Positions 1 to 6,962 of a stretch of DNA of 11,214 nucleotides are shown piece by piece; within the stretch, counting starts at the first letter, position 1; each line of letters starts with the position of its first letter. The stretch comes from an uncultured Prevotella sp. (GTDB taxonomy: Bacteria > Bacteroidota > Bacteroidia > Bacteroidales > Bacteroidaceae). The notes beneath the pieces are model-generated. The model saw only the letters and a list, made by a program, of their open reading frames with translations, was not told the origin of the DNA and ran no database searches. A program made the translations under genes and the position numbers. The stretch spans positions 1 to 11,214 of the forward strand of contig CAKPTK010000075.1 in NCBI GenBank assembly GCA_934190685.1, in the 5' to 3' direction.

Positions 1-573
1 GAAATTCCAAAACTTCTTGCTCTCTTTCTGCATTCTTTCCAAGAATTTGTCGAGCGACACATTCCAATACATGTCAGAGGTATTGGGAATGAACATACAA
101 GCGACGGTGGTGGTGTCATAGCCATATTTCTGGCAGACATGCTGGTCTGTCAAAGCCTTGTAGAGCGCCGCACTGTCAAGCATCAATTTGTCGGAGATGG
201 CACCAGCCAACTTATCCATGGTGCGCACAGACGGAATCGTCAACTGCACAGGGGACTGCTGGCCATTCTTCATATGGCGGAACACCTTCAGCGCGCCTTC
301 GCCAGGACGGATGGCATAACGGCCACTGCGCACATGCTTGCCATAACTGCTGTGGTTGGCAAACAGCTTAAACACAGACATTCCTTTTGAAGTGGCTACA
401 GAAGACAACTTGGTGTAGACGGAATCTATTGTGTCATCGCTGTCCACATAAACATAAGCGACATCATGCTTTCGCGAGAAAGAAGAGAAAAAGAAATAAT
501 AAACAATACCGACAACTACGATGAGCAGGACAGCTATCGGAAGAAATGATTTCTTTTGTGATTTGCGTTTCAT
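1..573 (-). CDS. mltG: Endolytic murein transglycosylase MltG-like (YceG family), 5' part only
   Basis: This reads from an ATG at 573 and stays open to the window edge, giving 191 codons, about half of the usual 340 or so residues. A basic N-terminus (MKRKSQKK) leads into one hydrophobic membrane segment at about residues 10-32, followed by an extracytoplasmic part. Family-like stretches are the N-terminal LysM-like region with 'YVDSDDTIDSVYTKL' (about 43-57), 'SGRYAIRPG', 'SVRTMDKLA', and 'FIPNTSDMYWNVS' (about 166-178), which matches the 'xIPxTYxxYW' block of Bacteroidales MltG. The catalytic Glu lies beyond the edge and is not seen. The known family role is cutting nascent glycan strands at the inner membrane, which ends peptidoglycan chain growth. 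It is divergent from the HAD gene, and a promoter candidate sits at 596-626. Confidence 0.88.
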   Translation of the reverse strand, partial: MKRKSQKKSFLPIAVLLIVVVGIVYYFFFSSFSRKHDVAYVYVDSDDTIDSVYTKLSSVATSKGMSVFKLFANHSSYGKHVRSGRYAIRPGEGALKVFRHMKNGQQSPVQLTIPSVRTMDKLAGAISDKLMLDSAALYKALTDQHVCQKYGYDTTTVACMFIPNTSDMYWNVSLDKFLERMQKESKKFWNF

Positions 574-595
574 GTTATTCTAAATTTTACGGATG

Positions 596-626
596 CAAAG
601 ATAGTGCAAAAATCTGAGTAAGCGAA
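596..626 (-). promoter_or_regulatory. Candidate Bacteroidetes-type promoter for mltG
   Basis: On the minus strand the -7 element is TATCTTTG (596-603), an exact match to TAnnTTTG. It has TTCG (623-626) 19 bp upstream, one mismatch from the -33 TTTG. Transcription would start about 15 nt before the mltG ATG at 573. The -7 box is strong and the -33 is imperfect. Confidence 0.55.
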
Positions 627-649
627 GAGAATAAAAACATTTATTTTTA

Positions 650-681
650 TTTGGGCCGTCACTTCATTATGTGTAATTTTG
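650..681 (+). promoter_or_regulatory. Bacteroidetes-type promoter for the HAD phosphatase gene
   Basis: TTTG at 650-653 and TAATTTTG at 674-681 are separated by 20 bp, an exact match to the TTTG-N19-21-TAnnTTTG consensus of the Bacteroidetes primary sigma factor. The expected start of transcription is about 20 nt before the ATG at 709. This excludes the in-frame TTG at 679, which would lie inside the -7 box. Confidence 0.75.
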
Positions 682-708
682 CAATCAACAAATATTCAGC
701 ATAACGCA

Positions 709-1365
709 ATGAAACAATACGAAACTTACATCTTCGACCTGGACGGCACGCTCATCAGTTCACTTGAAGATTTAGCCGCAAGCACAAACTTCGCCTTGCG
801 ACAACATGGCATGCCAGAACATTCCATAGAAGACATACGCATGTTTGTAGGCAATGGAGTGAAAAAACTCATGGAGCGCGCCATTCCCAATGGCCTGGAC
901 AATCCGTTTTTTAAAGACACTTACCAGACTTTCCGCCAACACTACATGCACCACAATCTGGACCAGACCAAGCCCTATCCCGCTATTATGGATATGCTGA
1001 CCCGACTGAGAAGAGAAGGAAAGAAAGTGGCGGTTGTAAGCAACAAATTTCAAGAGGCCACACAAGAGTTGTGCAAGCATTTTTTCGGCGACTTGGTACA
1101 AGTGGCCATCGGACAACGGGACAACATCAAGAAAAAGCCGGCTCCCGATACAGTCATCGAAGCATTAAGGCAACTGGGAACCGACCGTAAAGGTTGTGTG
1201 TACATCGGCGACAGCGATGTTGACATAGACACCGCCCGCAACAGTGGTTTGCCCTGCATCAGTGTACTGTGGGGATTCCGCGACAAAAAGTTTCTCCTCG
1301 CCCATGGTGCCACAACCCTCATCTCAAACCCGATGCAACTGTTTGATGAAGACAACCAACAATAG
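709..1365 (+). CDS. HAD-superfamily hydrolase, phosphoglycolate phosphatase-like
   Basis: This is a 218-residue HAD hydrolase with all four catalytic motifs. Motif I is DLDGT, with nucleophile D10 and acid/base D12. Motif II is S111 in 'VVSNK', motif III is K143 in 'KKKPAPD', and motif IV is 'GDSDVD' with D168 and D172. The cap domain (about 16-85) is the helical C1 type seen in Gph and other phosphoglycolate phosphatases, and 'GNGVKKLMERA' is typical of that group. The likely reaction is Mg-dependent dephosphorylation of 2-phosphoglycolate or a similar small phosphate ester in the cytoplasm. HAD substrates cannot be read from sequence alone, so no gene symbol is given. The start at 709 is chosen because a promoter -7 box occupies 674-681 and 'MKQYETYIFDLDGTL' is the normal family beginning. 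It is the only plus-strand gene in the window and appears monocistronic. Confidence 0.9.
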   Translation: MKQYETYIFDLDGTLISSLEDLAASTNFALRQHGMPEHSIEDIRMFVGNGVKKLMERAIPNGLDNPFFKDTYQTFRQHYMHHNLDQTKPYPAIMDMLTRLRREGKKVAVVSNKFQEATQELCKHFFGDLVQVAIGQRDNIKKKPAPDTVIEALRQLGTDRKGCVYIGDSDVDIDTARNSGLPCISVLWGFRDKKFLLAHGATTLISNPMQLFDEDNQQ

Positions 1366-1409
1366 ACGATTTTGACGAACGTTCCCCTTATCGTTTACCA
1401 CAAAACGAC

Positions 1410-1447
1410 CATCGGTCGGCAACTATCTTAAAAGCTGCCGACCGATG
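1410..1447. terminator. Convergent stem-loop terminator between the HAD gene and fcl
   Basis: A perfect 12-bp inverted repeat (CATCGGTCGGCA at 1410-1421, TGCCGACCGATG at 1436-1447) encloses a 14-nt loop. It starts 5 bp after the fcl stop codon and 44 bp after the HAD stop. On the minus strand the stem is followed by GTCGTTTTG, a short T-rich tail; the plus-strand tail (TGCTTTATAC) is weaker. It probably ends fcl transcription and may serve both genes. Confidence 0.7.
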
Positions 1448-1451
1448 TGCT

Positions 1452-2552
1452 TTATACAGTCTGGTGATTGATGCAAATGCCGAGCTTATACCATTCATAT
1501 AGGCGATGTATTCCTTCATCGATTTCCACTTTATGGTGCCAACCCAGCCGATGGAGTTTGTTCACGTCAATGAGCTTGCGTGGTGTTCCATCCGGTTTTG
1601 AGGCATCCCAAAGTAGTTTACCTTTGAAACCAATCTCGCTGACCACTTTCTCGGCCAGACTCTTGATGGTGAGTTCCTTGCCCGTACCCACATTGATATG
1701 ACAGTTGCGAATCTCGGGATTGGCAGGATCATAGGTGTCCTTAAAGTCCACATTCAACAGCACATGGACACTGGCATCAGCCATATCCTCACTCCAAAGA
1801 AACTCTCGCAGCGGAGATCCTGTTCCCCAAAGCGTGACCGCTTCCGGTGTAATGCCAAACTTGGCAAGTTTGGCGAGAATCTCCTGGTCGGTATTCCTAC
1901 CATCCACTCCCTCGACAGGTCTGAGGTTGATGTCGCGGCGCACAGCCTCCCAATCGTTTTCATTCAGGCATTTGGCCAAATACACCTTACGTATCATGGC
2001 AGGCAACACATGACTGTTTTCCAAGTGGAAATTGTCATTGGGGCCATATAGATTGGTGGGCATCACCGCCACATAGTTGCAACCATACTGGATGTCAAAA
2101 CTCTCGCACATCTTCAAACCTGCAATTTTGGCTATGGCATAAGGTTCGTTGGTATACTCCAATTCGGAGGTCAACAGTGCTTCCTCCTTCATGGGTTGGG
2201 GAGCCATGCGCGGATAGATACAGGTTGAACCGAGGAAAAGCAGTTTCTTAACATCGTGACGGAAGCTTTCGCCAATCACATTTTGCTGTATCTGCAAGTT
2301 CTGATAGATAAAATCAGCGCGGTAGTTTAGATTGGCCATGATGCCGCCGACATGGGCGGCAGCCAACACCACAGCATCAGGACGCTCCCGGTCAAAGAAA
2401 TCTTTTACATCCACGGGATTGAGCAAGTCAAGTTCCTGATGACTTTTCCCCACCAAACGGGTATAGCCACGCTGCCTGAGGTTGTTCCATATTGCGGATC
2501 CTACAAGTCCATGATGACCCGCTACATATATTTTGGACGATTTGTCTAACAT
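1452..2552 (-). CDS. fcl: GDP-L-fucose synthase (GDP-4-keto-6-deoxymannose epimerase/reductase)
   Basis: This 366-residue short-chain dehydrogenase performs the last step of GDP-L-fucose synthesis: 3,5-epimerisation and NADPH-dependent reduction of GDP-4-keto-6-deoxy-D-mannose. The Rossmann glycine motif is 'GHHGLVGSA' (12-20). The catalytic set aligns with the E. coli enzyme at a constant +2 offset: S109, C111, Y138, K142 (in 'YAIAK') and H181 in 'NSHVLPA'. Other family blocks are 'STCIYP', 'PTNLYGPNDNF' and 'LREFLWSEDMADA'. Compared with the 321-residue E. coli protein there is extra sequence at about 195-238, which I recall as usual for Bacteroidales Fcl. The gene starts 13 bp after the gmd stop codon and is the last gene of the operon, ending just before the stem-loop at 1410-1447. 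The ATG at 2550-2552 has only an A-rich upstream stretch. Confidence 0.95.
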   Translation of the reverse strand: MLDKSSKIYVAGHHGLVGSAIWNNLRQRGYTRLVGKSHQELDLLNPVDVKDFFDRERPDAVVLAAAHVGGIMANLNYRADFIYQNLQIQQNVIGESFRHDVKKLLFLGSTCIYPRMAPQPMKEEALLTSELEYTNEPYAIAKIAGLKMCESFDIQYGCNYVAVMPTNLYGPNDNFHLENSHVLPAMIRKVYLAKCLNENDWEAVRRDINLRPVEGVDGRNTDQEILAKLAKFGITPEAVTLWGTGSPLREFLWSEDMADASVHVLLNVDFKDTYDPANPEIRNCHINVGTGKELTIKSLAEKVVSEIGFKGKLLWDASKPDGTPRKLIDVNKLHRLGWHHKVEIDEGIHRLYEWYKLGICINHQTV

Positions 2553-2565
2553 ATCTGTTCTTGGT

Positions 2566-3651
2566 TTATTCTGGCATTTGTGCCTTCAGATAGAGTTTCT
2601 TGACAAACTTTTTGTCGTGCTCAATCATGATGTGCACCAGCTCGGCGAAACTGGTCTTGGTAGGATTCCATCCCAATTCCGTCTTCGCTTTGGTCGGGTC
2701 ACCAAGCAACTGTTCAACCTCACAGGGACGGAAATACTTGGGATCGACCTCCACAAGCACACGACCTGTAGCCTCGTCGACACCTTTCTCCTCAACACCC
2801 TTTCCTTCCCAACGCAAGTGAATGCCCAATTCAGCAAACGCCGCCGTGGCAAACTCGCGCACAGTATGCATCTCGCCGGTGGCAATGACGAAGTCTTCCG
2901 GGGTGTCATGCTGCAAAATCAGCCACATACACTCCACATAGTCTTTGGCATATCCCCAGTCGCGACGCGCGTCCAGATTGCCGAGATAAAGTTTGTCCTG
3001 ATAGCCTTGGGCTATGCGACAAGCTGCAAGCGTAATCTTGCGGGTCACAAAATTTTCACCACGGCGCTCGCTCTCATGGTTGAAAAGGATGCCGTTCACA
3101 CAAAACATGCCGTAGCTTTCACGATAGTTCTTGGTGATCCAGAAGCCATACTGCTTCGCCACGCCATAGGGAGAACGTGGATAAAAAGGTGTGGTTTCGC
3201 GTTGCGGCACCTCCTGCACCTTGCCAAACAACTCTGAAGTGGACGCCTGGTAGACGCGACAGGTCTTCTCAAAACCGCAAATGCGAACAGCCTCCAACAA
3301 GCGGAGCACGCCCACAGCATCATCTTCGGCTGTATATTCAGGCACATCAAAACTCACCTTCACATGGCTCTGTGCCGCCAAGTTATAGATTTCGGTAGGC
3401 TGTACCTCGCGGATAATGCGAATCAGCGATGACGAATCGGTCATGTCTCCCCAATGGAGATTGACCAAACGTTGTTTTTTCATGTCTCTCACCCATTCAT
3501 CCAAATAGAGGTGCTCAATGCGACCTGTATTGAATGAGGATGAACGGCGCAGAATGCCGTGAACTTCATACCCTTTCTCGATTAAGAATTCGGCAAGAAA
3601 AGAGCCGTCTTGACCCGTAATTCCTGTGATAAGTGCGATTCGTTTTGTCAT
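2566..3651 (-). CDS. gmd: GDP-mannose 4,6-dehydratase
   Basis: This 361-residue dehydratase converts GDP-D-mannose to GDP-4-keto-6-deoxy-D-mannose, the committed step towards GDP-fucose. It has the N-terminal cofactor motif 'GITGQDGS' (10-17), '[11 protein letters not shown]' (91-101) and the active-site set T138, E140 ('STSELFG'), Y162 and K166 ('YGVAK'). Their spacing matches E. coli Gmd. Substrate and tetramer contact blocks '[16 protein letters not shown]' (191-206) and '[16 protein letters not shown]' (224-239) are intact. Length is close to the family norm (about 360-375). It sits between manC (64 bp upstream) and fcl (13 bp downstream) on the same strand, so it is in one pathway operon. 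The product could also feed GDP-rhamnose or perosamine, but the adjacent fcl makes GDP-fucose the clear outcome. Confidence 0.96.
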   Translation of the reverse strand: MTKRIALITGITGQDGSFLAEFLIEKGYEVHGILRRSSSFNTGRIEHLYLDEWVRDMKKQRLVNLHWGDMTDSSSLIRIIREVQPTEIYNLAAQSHVKVSFDVPEYTAEDDAVGVLRLLEAVRICGFEKTCRVYQASTSELFGKVQEVPQRETTPFYPRSPYGVAKQYGFWITKNYRESYGMFCVNGILFNHESERRGENFVTRKITLAACRIAQGYQDKLYLGNLDARRDWGYAKDYVECMWLILQHDTPEDFVIATGEMHTVREFATAAFAELGIHLRWEGKGVEEKGVDEATGRVLVEVDPKYFRPCEVEQLLGDPTKAKTELGWNPTKTSFAELVHIMIEHDKKFVKKLYLKAQMPE

Positions 3652-3703
3652 AACATCAAGGATTATTTTTATAGTAAAGGAATCAGATTGGTAGTAATAT
3701 GAA

Positions 3704-3728
3704 GGGCAACCAAGATTATTGGTTGCCC
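3704..3728 (-). other. Stem-loop enclosing the manC stop codon
   Basis: A perfect 10-bp inverted repeat (GGGCAACCAA at 3704-3713, TTGGTTGCCC at 3719-3728) has a 5-nt loop containing the manC TAA (3716-3718). The last four manC codons form the 5' arm on the RNA. The following minus-strand sequence (TTCATATTAC) is not a U-run, so a strong intrinsic terminator is unlikely. It may cause partial termination, mRNA processing or 3'-end protection between manC and gmd. Confidence 0.6.
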
Positions 3729-4783
3729 GAGAATTGCTTGATACGCTGCTCTTCCGAGAGTTTGCATATCAATAAGGTATCGTTTTGTTCAGCTACAATA
3801 TAGCCGTCAAGACCCTGTATGACCACTTTCTTTTCTTGCGTGGTGTGGACGATGCAGTTGTGCGAGTCATAAAGAGCCACATTCTGTCCGATGACGCCAT
3901 TGCCATAAAGGTCAGTCTTTGTCTGCGTGAGCAAAGAACCCCAAGTTCCGAGGTCGCTCCATCCGAAATCTGACGGACGGACAAAAATCTCTTCTGCCTT
4001 CTCCATAATGGCATAGTCGACAGAGATATTCTCACACTCGGCATAACGCTCATCTATAACCTTCTGTTCTTCAGGAGTGCCATAGACGTCCTTCAAGCTA
4101 TCGAACAAGCGGCTCATGCTGGGCTGGTAGACACGGAAAGCGTTGATGATTGTGCTCAAACTCCAAATGAAAATGCCGGAGTTCCACAAGTAGCTTTGGT
4201 CTTTGATGTATTCCTTGGCGGTGGCAAGGTTGGGCTTCTCATGGAATTGATCCACTCGGTAGATGCCCTTGTTGCGCGCACTGCTTGAGGCAAGGTCGGC
4301 CTGAATATAACCGTATCCTGTCTCAGGACGTGTAGGTTTGATGCCAAGCGTCACGATTGAGTCGCTCTCGCTCGTAAACTGAAGACATTGGGTGATAATC
4401 TTGCGGAACTCTACAGGATTGGTCACCAGATGGTCGCTCGGGGTCACCACAATATTGGCATGGGGATCCACCGACTTGATTCGCCAACTCACATAGGCTA
4501 TGCAAGGAGCTGTGTTGCGACGGCAAGGCTCACAGAGTATATTGGAAACCGGCACTTCCGGCATTTGCTCTTTCACGATGTCGAAATATCGTTTGTTGGT
4601 TACAATCCACACATTCTCCGGCGAACAGATACTCTCAAAACGGTCCAGCGTCAGTTGGAGCAGAGAACGCCCCACACCGAGCACATCAATAAACTGTTTC
4701 GGCTTCTCTTCCGTACTCATCGGCCAAAAGCGACTGCCGACACCGCCTGCCATTATTACCAAATGATTGCTATTTTGAGCCAT
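3716..4783 (-). CDS. manC: Mannose-1-phosphate guanylyltransferase (GDP-mannose pyrophosphorylase), single-domain
   Basis: This 355-residue nucleotidyltransferase makes GDP-mannose from mannose-1-phosphate and GTP, supplying the substrate for gmd. The signature '[11 protein letters not shown]...KPKQF' (13-31) holds the nucleotide- and Mg-binding residues. It is followed by 'VTPSDHLV' (113-120), 'GYGYIQ' (157-161), 'FHEKP' (180-184), '[10 protein letters not shown]' (198-207) and '[11 protein letters not shown]' (271-281), all standard for the GMP family. It stops after a short C-terminal domain and lacks the cupin phosphomannose isomerase domain of the roughly 470-residue bifunctional ManC/AlgA enzymes. 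Mannose-6-phosphate isomerase and phosphomannomutase must therefore be encoded elsewhere. The ATG at 4783 begins '[14 protein letters not shown]'; an in-frame TTG at 4792 is less likely. It is the first gene of the manC-gmd-fcl cluster. Confidence 0.94.
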   Translation of the reverse strand: MAQNSNHLVIMAGGVGSRFWPMSTEEKPKQFIDVLGVGRSLLQLTLDRFESICSPENVWIVTNKRYFDIVKEQMPEVPVSNILCEPCRRNTAPCIAYVSWRIKSVDPHANIVVTPSDHLVTNPVEFRKIITQCLQFTSESDSIVTLGIKPTRPETGYGYIQADLASSSARNKGIYRVDQFHEKPNLATAKEYIKDQSYLWNSGIFIWSLSTIINAFRVYQPSMSRLFDSLKDVYGTPEEQKVIDERYAECENISVDYAIMEKAEEIFVRPSDFGWSDLGTWGSLLTQTKTDLYGNGVIGQNVALYDSHNCIVHTTQEKKVVIQGLDGYIVAEQNDTLLICKLSEEQRIKQFSGNQ

Positions 4784-4862
4784 AAATATCAAATCTTTAT
4801 TTAACGTTTATATTTATACCTGGGATAGCACCAGCTATTCGTCTGATACAAGCTACCCTTTG

Positions 4863-4870
4863 CAAAGATA
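4863..4870 (-). promoter_or_regulatory. Candidate promoter -7 element for the manC-gmd-fcl operon
   Basis: The minus strand reads TATCTTTG, an exact TAnnTTTG -7 box, 80 bp before the manC ATG, leaving a leader of roughly 70 nt. No good TTTG -33 is found 19-21 bp upstream (the sequence there is CTTC), because that stretch is the 3' side of the xylB terminator. The call rests on the -7 box and position. Confidence 0.5.
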
Positions 4871-4875
4871 GAAAG

Positions 4876-4919
4876 AAAAAAGGAAAAAGGGAAGTTTTCC
4901 GTCACCTTTTTCCTTTTTT
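4876..4919. terminator. Bidirectional-looking rho-independent terminator after xylB
   Basis: A perfect 15-bp inverted repeat (AAAAAAGGAAAAAGG at 4876-4890, CCTTTTTCCTTTTTT at 4905-4919) surrounds a 14-nt loop. On the minus strand the 5' arm begins with A6 and the 3' arm ends in T6 followed by CTTTC, the typical A-tract/U-tract layout. It lies 52 bp after the xylB stop codon and separates xylB from manC transcription. Confidence 0.8.
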
Positions 4920-4971
4920 ACTATCTTTTGTTACGGTTTTCTTTTCTCTACGCGCGTTTTTCGAGTGTTTG

Positions 4972-6465
4972 TTAGAGCACTTTCTTAAGGGACTCTTTCC
5001 ATGCCGCATAGGCAGACAGATAGGCATCGCGATCTTTCTCGCAAGGTTCTATGACAGCCAGTTTCTTCAAAGTGGCGAAGGCCTCGTCGTGATTTTTATA
5101 GATGCCACAGCCCATTCCAGCACCTTTGGCGGCTCCCACACTTCCGTCTGTGTCATAGAGTTCGATGGTGGCACCGCTCACTCCTGCCAACGTGTTGCGG
5201 AACATCTCGCTTAGGAACATGTTCGCCTTGCCGGCATGAATCTTATGAATGTCCATGCCCATGTGCTGCATAATTTCCATGCCATAGCAGAAACTGAACA
5301 CGATGCCTTCTTGTGCGGCACGCATGATATGGGCACGGTTATGTTTGTTGAAGTTGAGTCCGTGGATAGAGCAACCGGTTTCCTTGTTCTCCAGCACACG
5401 CTCTGCGCCGTTACCGAAAGGAATGATGCTGACACCTTCACTTCCAATCGGCACCGTGTCGATAATGTTGTTCATCTCGCTATAGGAGATTCCTTCCGGA
5501 GCAATGTTGCGGCGCACCCACGCATTGAGAATACCCGTACCATTAATACAGAGCAACACACCAAGGCGTTCTTGCTCTTTGGTATAGTTGACATGAGCGA
5601 AGGTGTTCACACGGCTCTTGGAATCATAGTTGACCTCTCCCAACACGCCATAAACGACACCTGATGTGCCCGCCGTGGAAGCAATTTCTCCAGGATTGAA
5701 CACATTGAGACTCAAAGCATTGTTGGGTTGGTCACCGGCACGATAAGAGATTGGAGTACCTTCTTTCAAACCTGTTTCCGCCGCGGCCTCAGCCGACACC
5801 TCTGACTGAACGGAGAAAGTCGGCACCTGATCGGATACCAAACTCTCGTCTATGCCATAATACTTCAACAGTTCTGAAGCCACCTTCTGCTCCTTGAAAT
5901 TCCAGAGGATTCCCTCGCTCAATCCGCTCACGGTGGTGTTGATTACCCCTGACAGTTTCATGGCGATATAGTCACCAGGCAGCATGAACTTGTGGATGCG
6001 GGCATAGTTCTCTGGTTCGTTCTCTTTTACCCATGCCAACTTGGCAGCGGTGAAATTACCCGGAGAGTTGAGCATATGCTCCAAACAGAACTTCTCACCC
6101 AGTCCGGCAAGTGCTCTCTCGCCATAAGGCACAGCACGTGAGTCGCACCAAATGATGGCAGGTCGAACGACGTTTTGGTCTTTGTCCACGCACACCAATC
6201 CGTGCATCTGATAAGAGATGCCCACAGCCTTGATTTCCTCGCCTTTCACATCGGCGTCGGCCATGATTTTCTTCAGACTGAGTTTGGCGTTGTCCCACCA
6301 CATCTGCGGATCCTGCTCAGCCCATCCTGCCTTGACAGCTGTGATAGGAGCCTCATGCTCTGGATAGAAAGCAGTGGCCACACACTGACCATTGTCTGCG
6401 TCAACAAGTGAAGCCTTCACTGAAGAACTTCCAATATCAAATCCCAATAAATATCTTTTTGCCAT
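4972..6465 (-). CDS. xylB: FGGY-family carbohydrate kinase, probable xylulokinase
   Basis: This 497-residue FGGY kinase most likely phosphorylates D-xylulose to xylulose-5-phosphate, which enters the pentose phosphate pathway. The N-terminal phosphate motif is 'GFDIGSSSVKASLVD' (8-22). 'GISYQMHGLV' (82-91) carries the MHG that contacts the sugar in xylulokinases, followed by 'PAIIWCDSR' (102-110). The catalytic base is D245 in 'RAGDQPNNAL', and the C-terminal ATPase part has 'STAGTSGVVYG' (263-273) and 'GSVGAAKGAG' (441-450). The whole protein reads like Bacteroidales proteins annotated XylB. No xylose isomerase or transporter lies beside it in this window. FGGY specificity is hard to fix without context, so another ketopentose or fuculose-type substrate is possible but less likely. 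No clear promoter is seen in the 105 bp upstream. Confidence 0.85.
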   Translation of the reverse strand: MAKRYLLGFDIGSSSVKASLVDADNGQCVATAFYPEHEAPITAVKAGWAEQDPQMWWDNAKLSLKKIMADADVKGEEIKAVGISYQMHGLVCVDKDQNVVRPAIIWCDSRAVPYGERALAGLGEKFCLEHMLNSPGNFTAAKLAWVKENEPENYARIHKFMLPGDYIAMKLSGVINTTVSGLSEGILWNFKEQKVASELLKYYGIDESLVSDQVPTFSVQSEVSAEAAAETGLKEGTPISYRAGDQPNNALSLNVFNPGEIASTAGTSGVVYGVLGEVNYDSKSRVNTFAHVNYTKEQERLGVLLCINGTGILNAWVRRNIAPEGISYSEMNNIIDTVPIGSEGVSIIPFGNGAERVLENKETGCSIHGLNFNKHNRAHIMRAAQEGIVFSFCYGMEIMQHMGMDIHKIHAGKANMFLSEMFRNTLAGVSGATIELYDTDGSVGAAKGAGMGCGIYKNHDEAFATLKKLAVIEPCEKDRDAYLSAYAAWKESLKKVL

Positions 6466-6570
6466 AGTATTTTGTTATGTTTTCGGTTTCAATTCAATAT
6501 ATAATACGTTTTACGCCCGTCTATTCCCTTAGACCATTCTGTCAAAAAAACAACGGTCTCAAGAATGTAT

Positions 6571-6903
6571 TCAGTCAAAGAGCGAAAGCGATGTGTCAGG
6601 GGAAGGTTGTGAAAGGGTATTTGGAGGTGCCTCTTCCTCAAATCGAAGCATCAACTGGCAAGTACGCTGCGACTTCATATTCAAGCGATAGACACCTTTC
6701 TTTCCCGTGTGTTCGATGATAGAATCACGATTCTTGCTGTTGCGCAGCAAAAAAGAGTAAACACAACGCACCACTTCTTCGAAGTCCGGAGCCTCGAAAA
6801 ATCCATTGTTGGCATTATAGACATGCATGGCAATCTTCCTCACAGAAAGTCCCCTGTAGCCTGCCTCTCTCAAAACTTGAATGATGTCGTTGTCGTAACT
6901 CAT
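6571..6903 (-). CDS. Small winged-helix-like protein, function unknown
   Basis: This is a 110-residue protein that I do not recognise as a named family. Residues about 5-75 look like one helix-turn-helix/winged-helix domain: helices at 'NDIIQVLREAG', 'SVRKIAMHVYNA' and 'FEEVVRCVYSFLLRNS', then a beta-wing ending 'HTGKKGVYRLN'. That layout resembles the HARE-HTH/HB1-type winged helix, but this is pattern reading. The tail (about 76-110) is Pro/Ser-rich and low in structure. Similar small proteins occur in Bacteroidales as far as I recall. A DNA-binding or regulatory role is an inference. The ATG at 6903 is preferred; an upstream in-frame TTG (6924) would fall inside the hairpin at 6906-6939. 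It lies 59 bp downstream of another winged-helix gene and 105 bp upstream of xylB, with no clear terminator before xylB. Confidence 0.72.
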   Translation of the reverse strand: MSYDNDIIQVLREAGYRGLSVRKIAMHVYNANNGFFEAPDFEEVVRCVYSFLLRNSKNRDSIIEHTGKKGVYRLNMKSQRTCQLMLRFEEEAPPNTLSQPSPDTSLSLFD

Positions 6904-6905
6904 AT

Positions 6906-6939
6906 AAAAAAAGAGGACCGGCAATCATACCAGCCCCCT
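6906..6939 (-). terminator. Rho-independent terminator abutting a start codon
   Basis: The minus strand reads AGGGGGCTGG (6939-6930), an 8-nt loop, then CCGGTCCTCT (6921-6912). This is a 10-bp stem with three G-U pairs, continuing into a run of seven T's (6912-6906). It lies 23 bp after the 6963-7262 stop codon, as expected for its terminator. The U-tract ends just two bases before the ATG (6903) of the next gene, so it also occupies that gene's ribosome-binding region. Confidence 0.7.
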
Positions 6940-6962
6940 ATCGTCATATCTTCGGCTAAAAC

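Noticed and set aside
679..708. TTG start giving a 10-residue N-terminal extension of the HAD protein
   Set aside because: The TTG lies inside the -7 promoter box (674-681), and the family begins close to the ATG at 709.
2533..3237. Plus-strand open frame of 234 codons opposite gmd
   Set aside because: It is antisense to the full gmd gene with all motifs intact, and its own product has no family resemblance.
3652..3700. A separate promoter for gmd
   Set aside because: The nearest candidate box (TAATCCTTG) departs from TAnnTTTG and has no TTTG at the proper distance; gmd is better explained by transcription from upstream of manC.
4922..4930. TATCTTTTG on the plus strand as a promoter
   Set aside because: It has one base too many for TAnnTTTG and leads into the antisense strand of xylB, where no gene follows.
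6531..6567. Overlapping dyads (AGACC/GGTCT and CATTCT/AGAATG) between the small winged-helix gene and xylB
   Set aside because: The two pairings conflict, have loops of about 20 nt and lack a U-run at the end, so there is no convincing terminator or operator.
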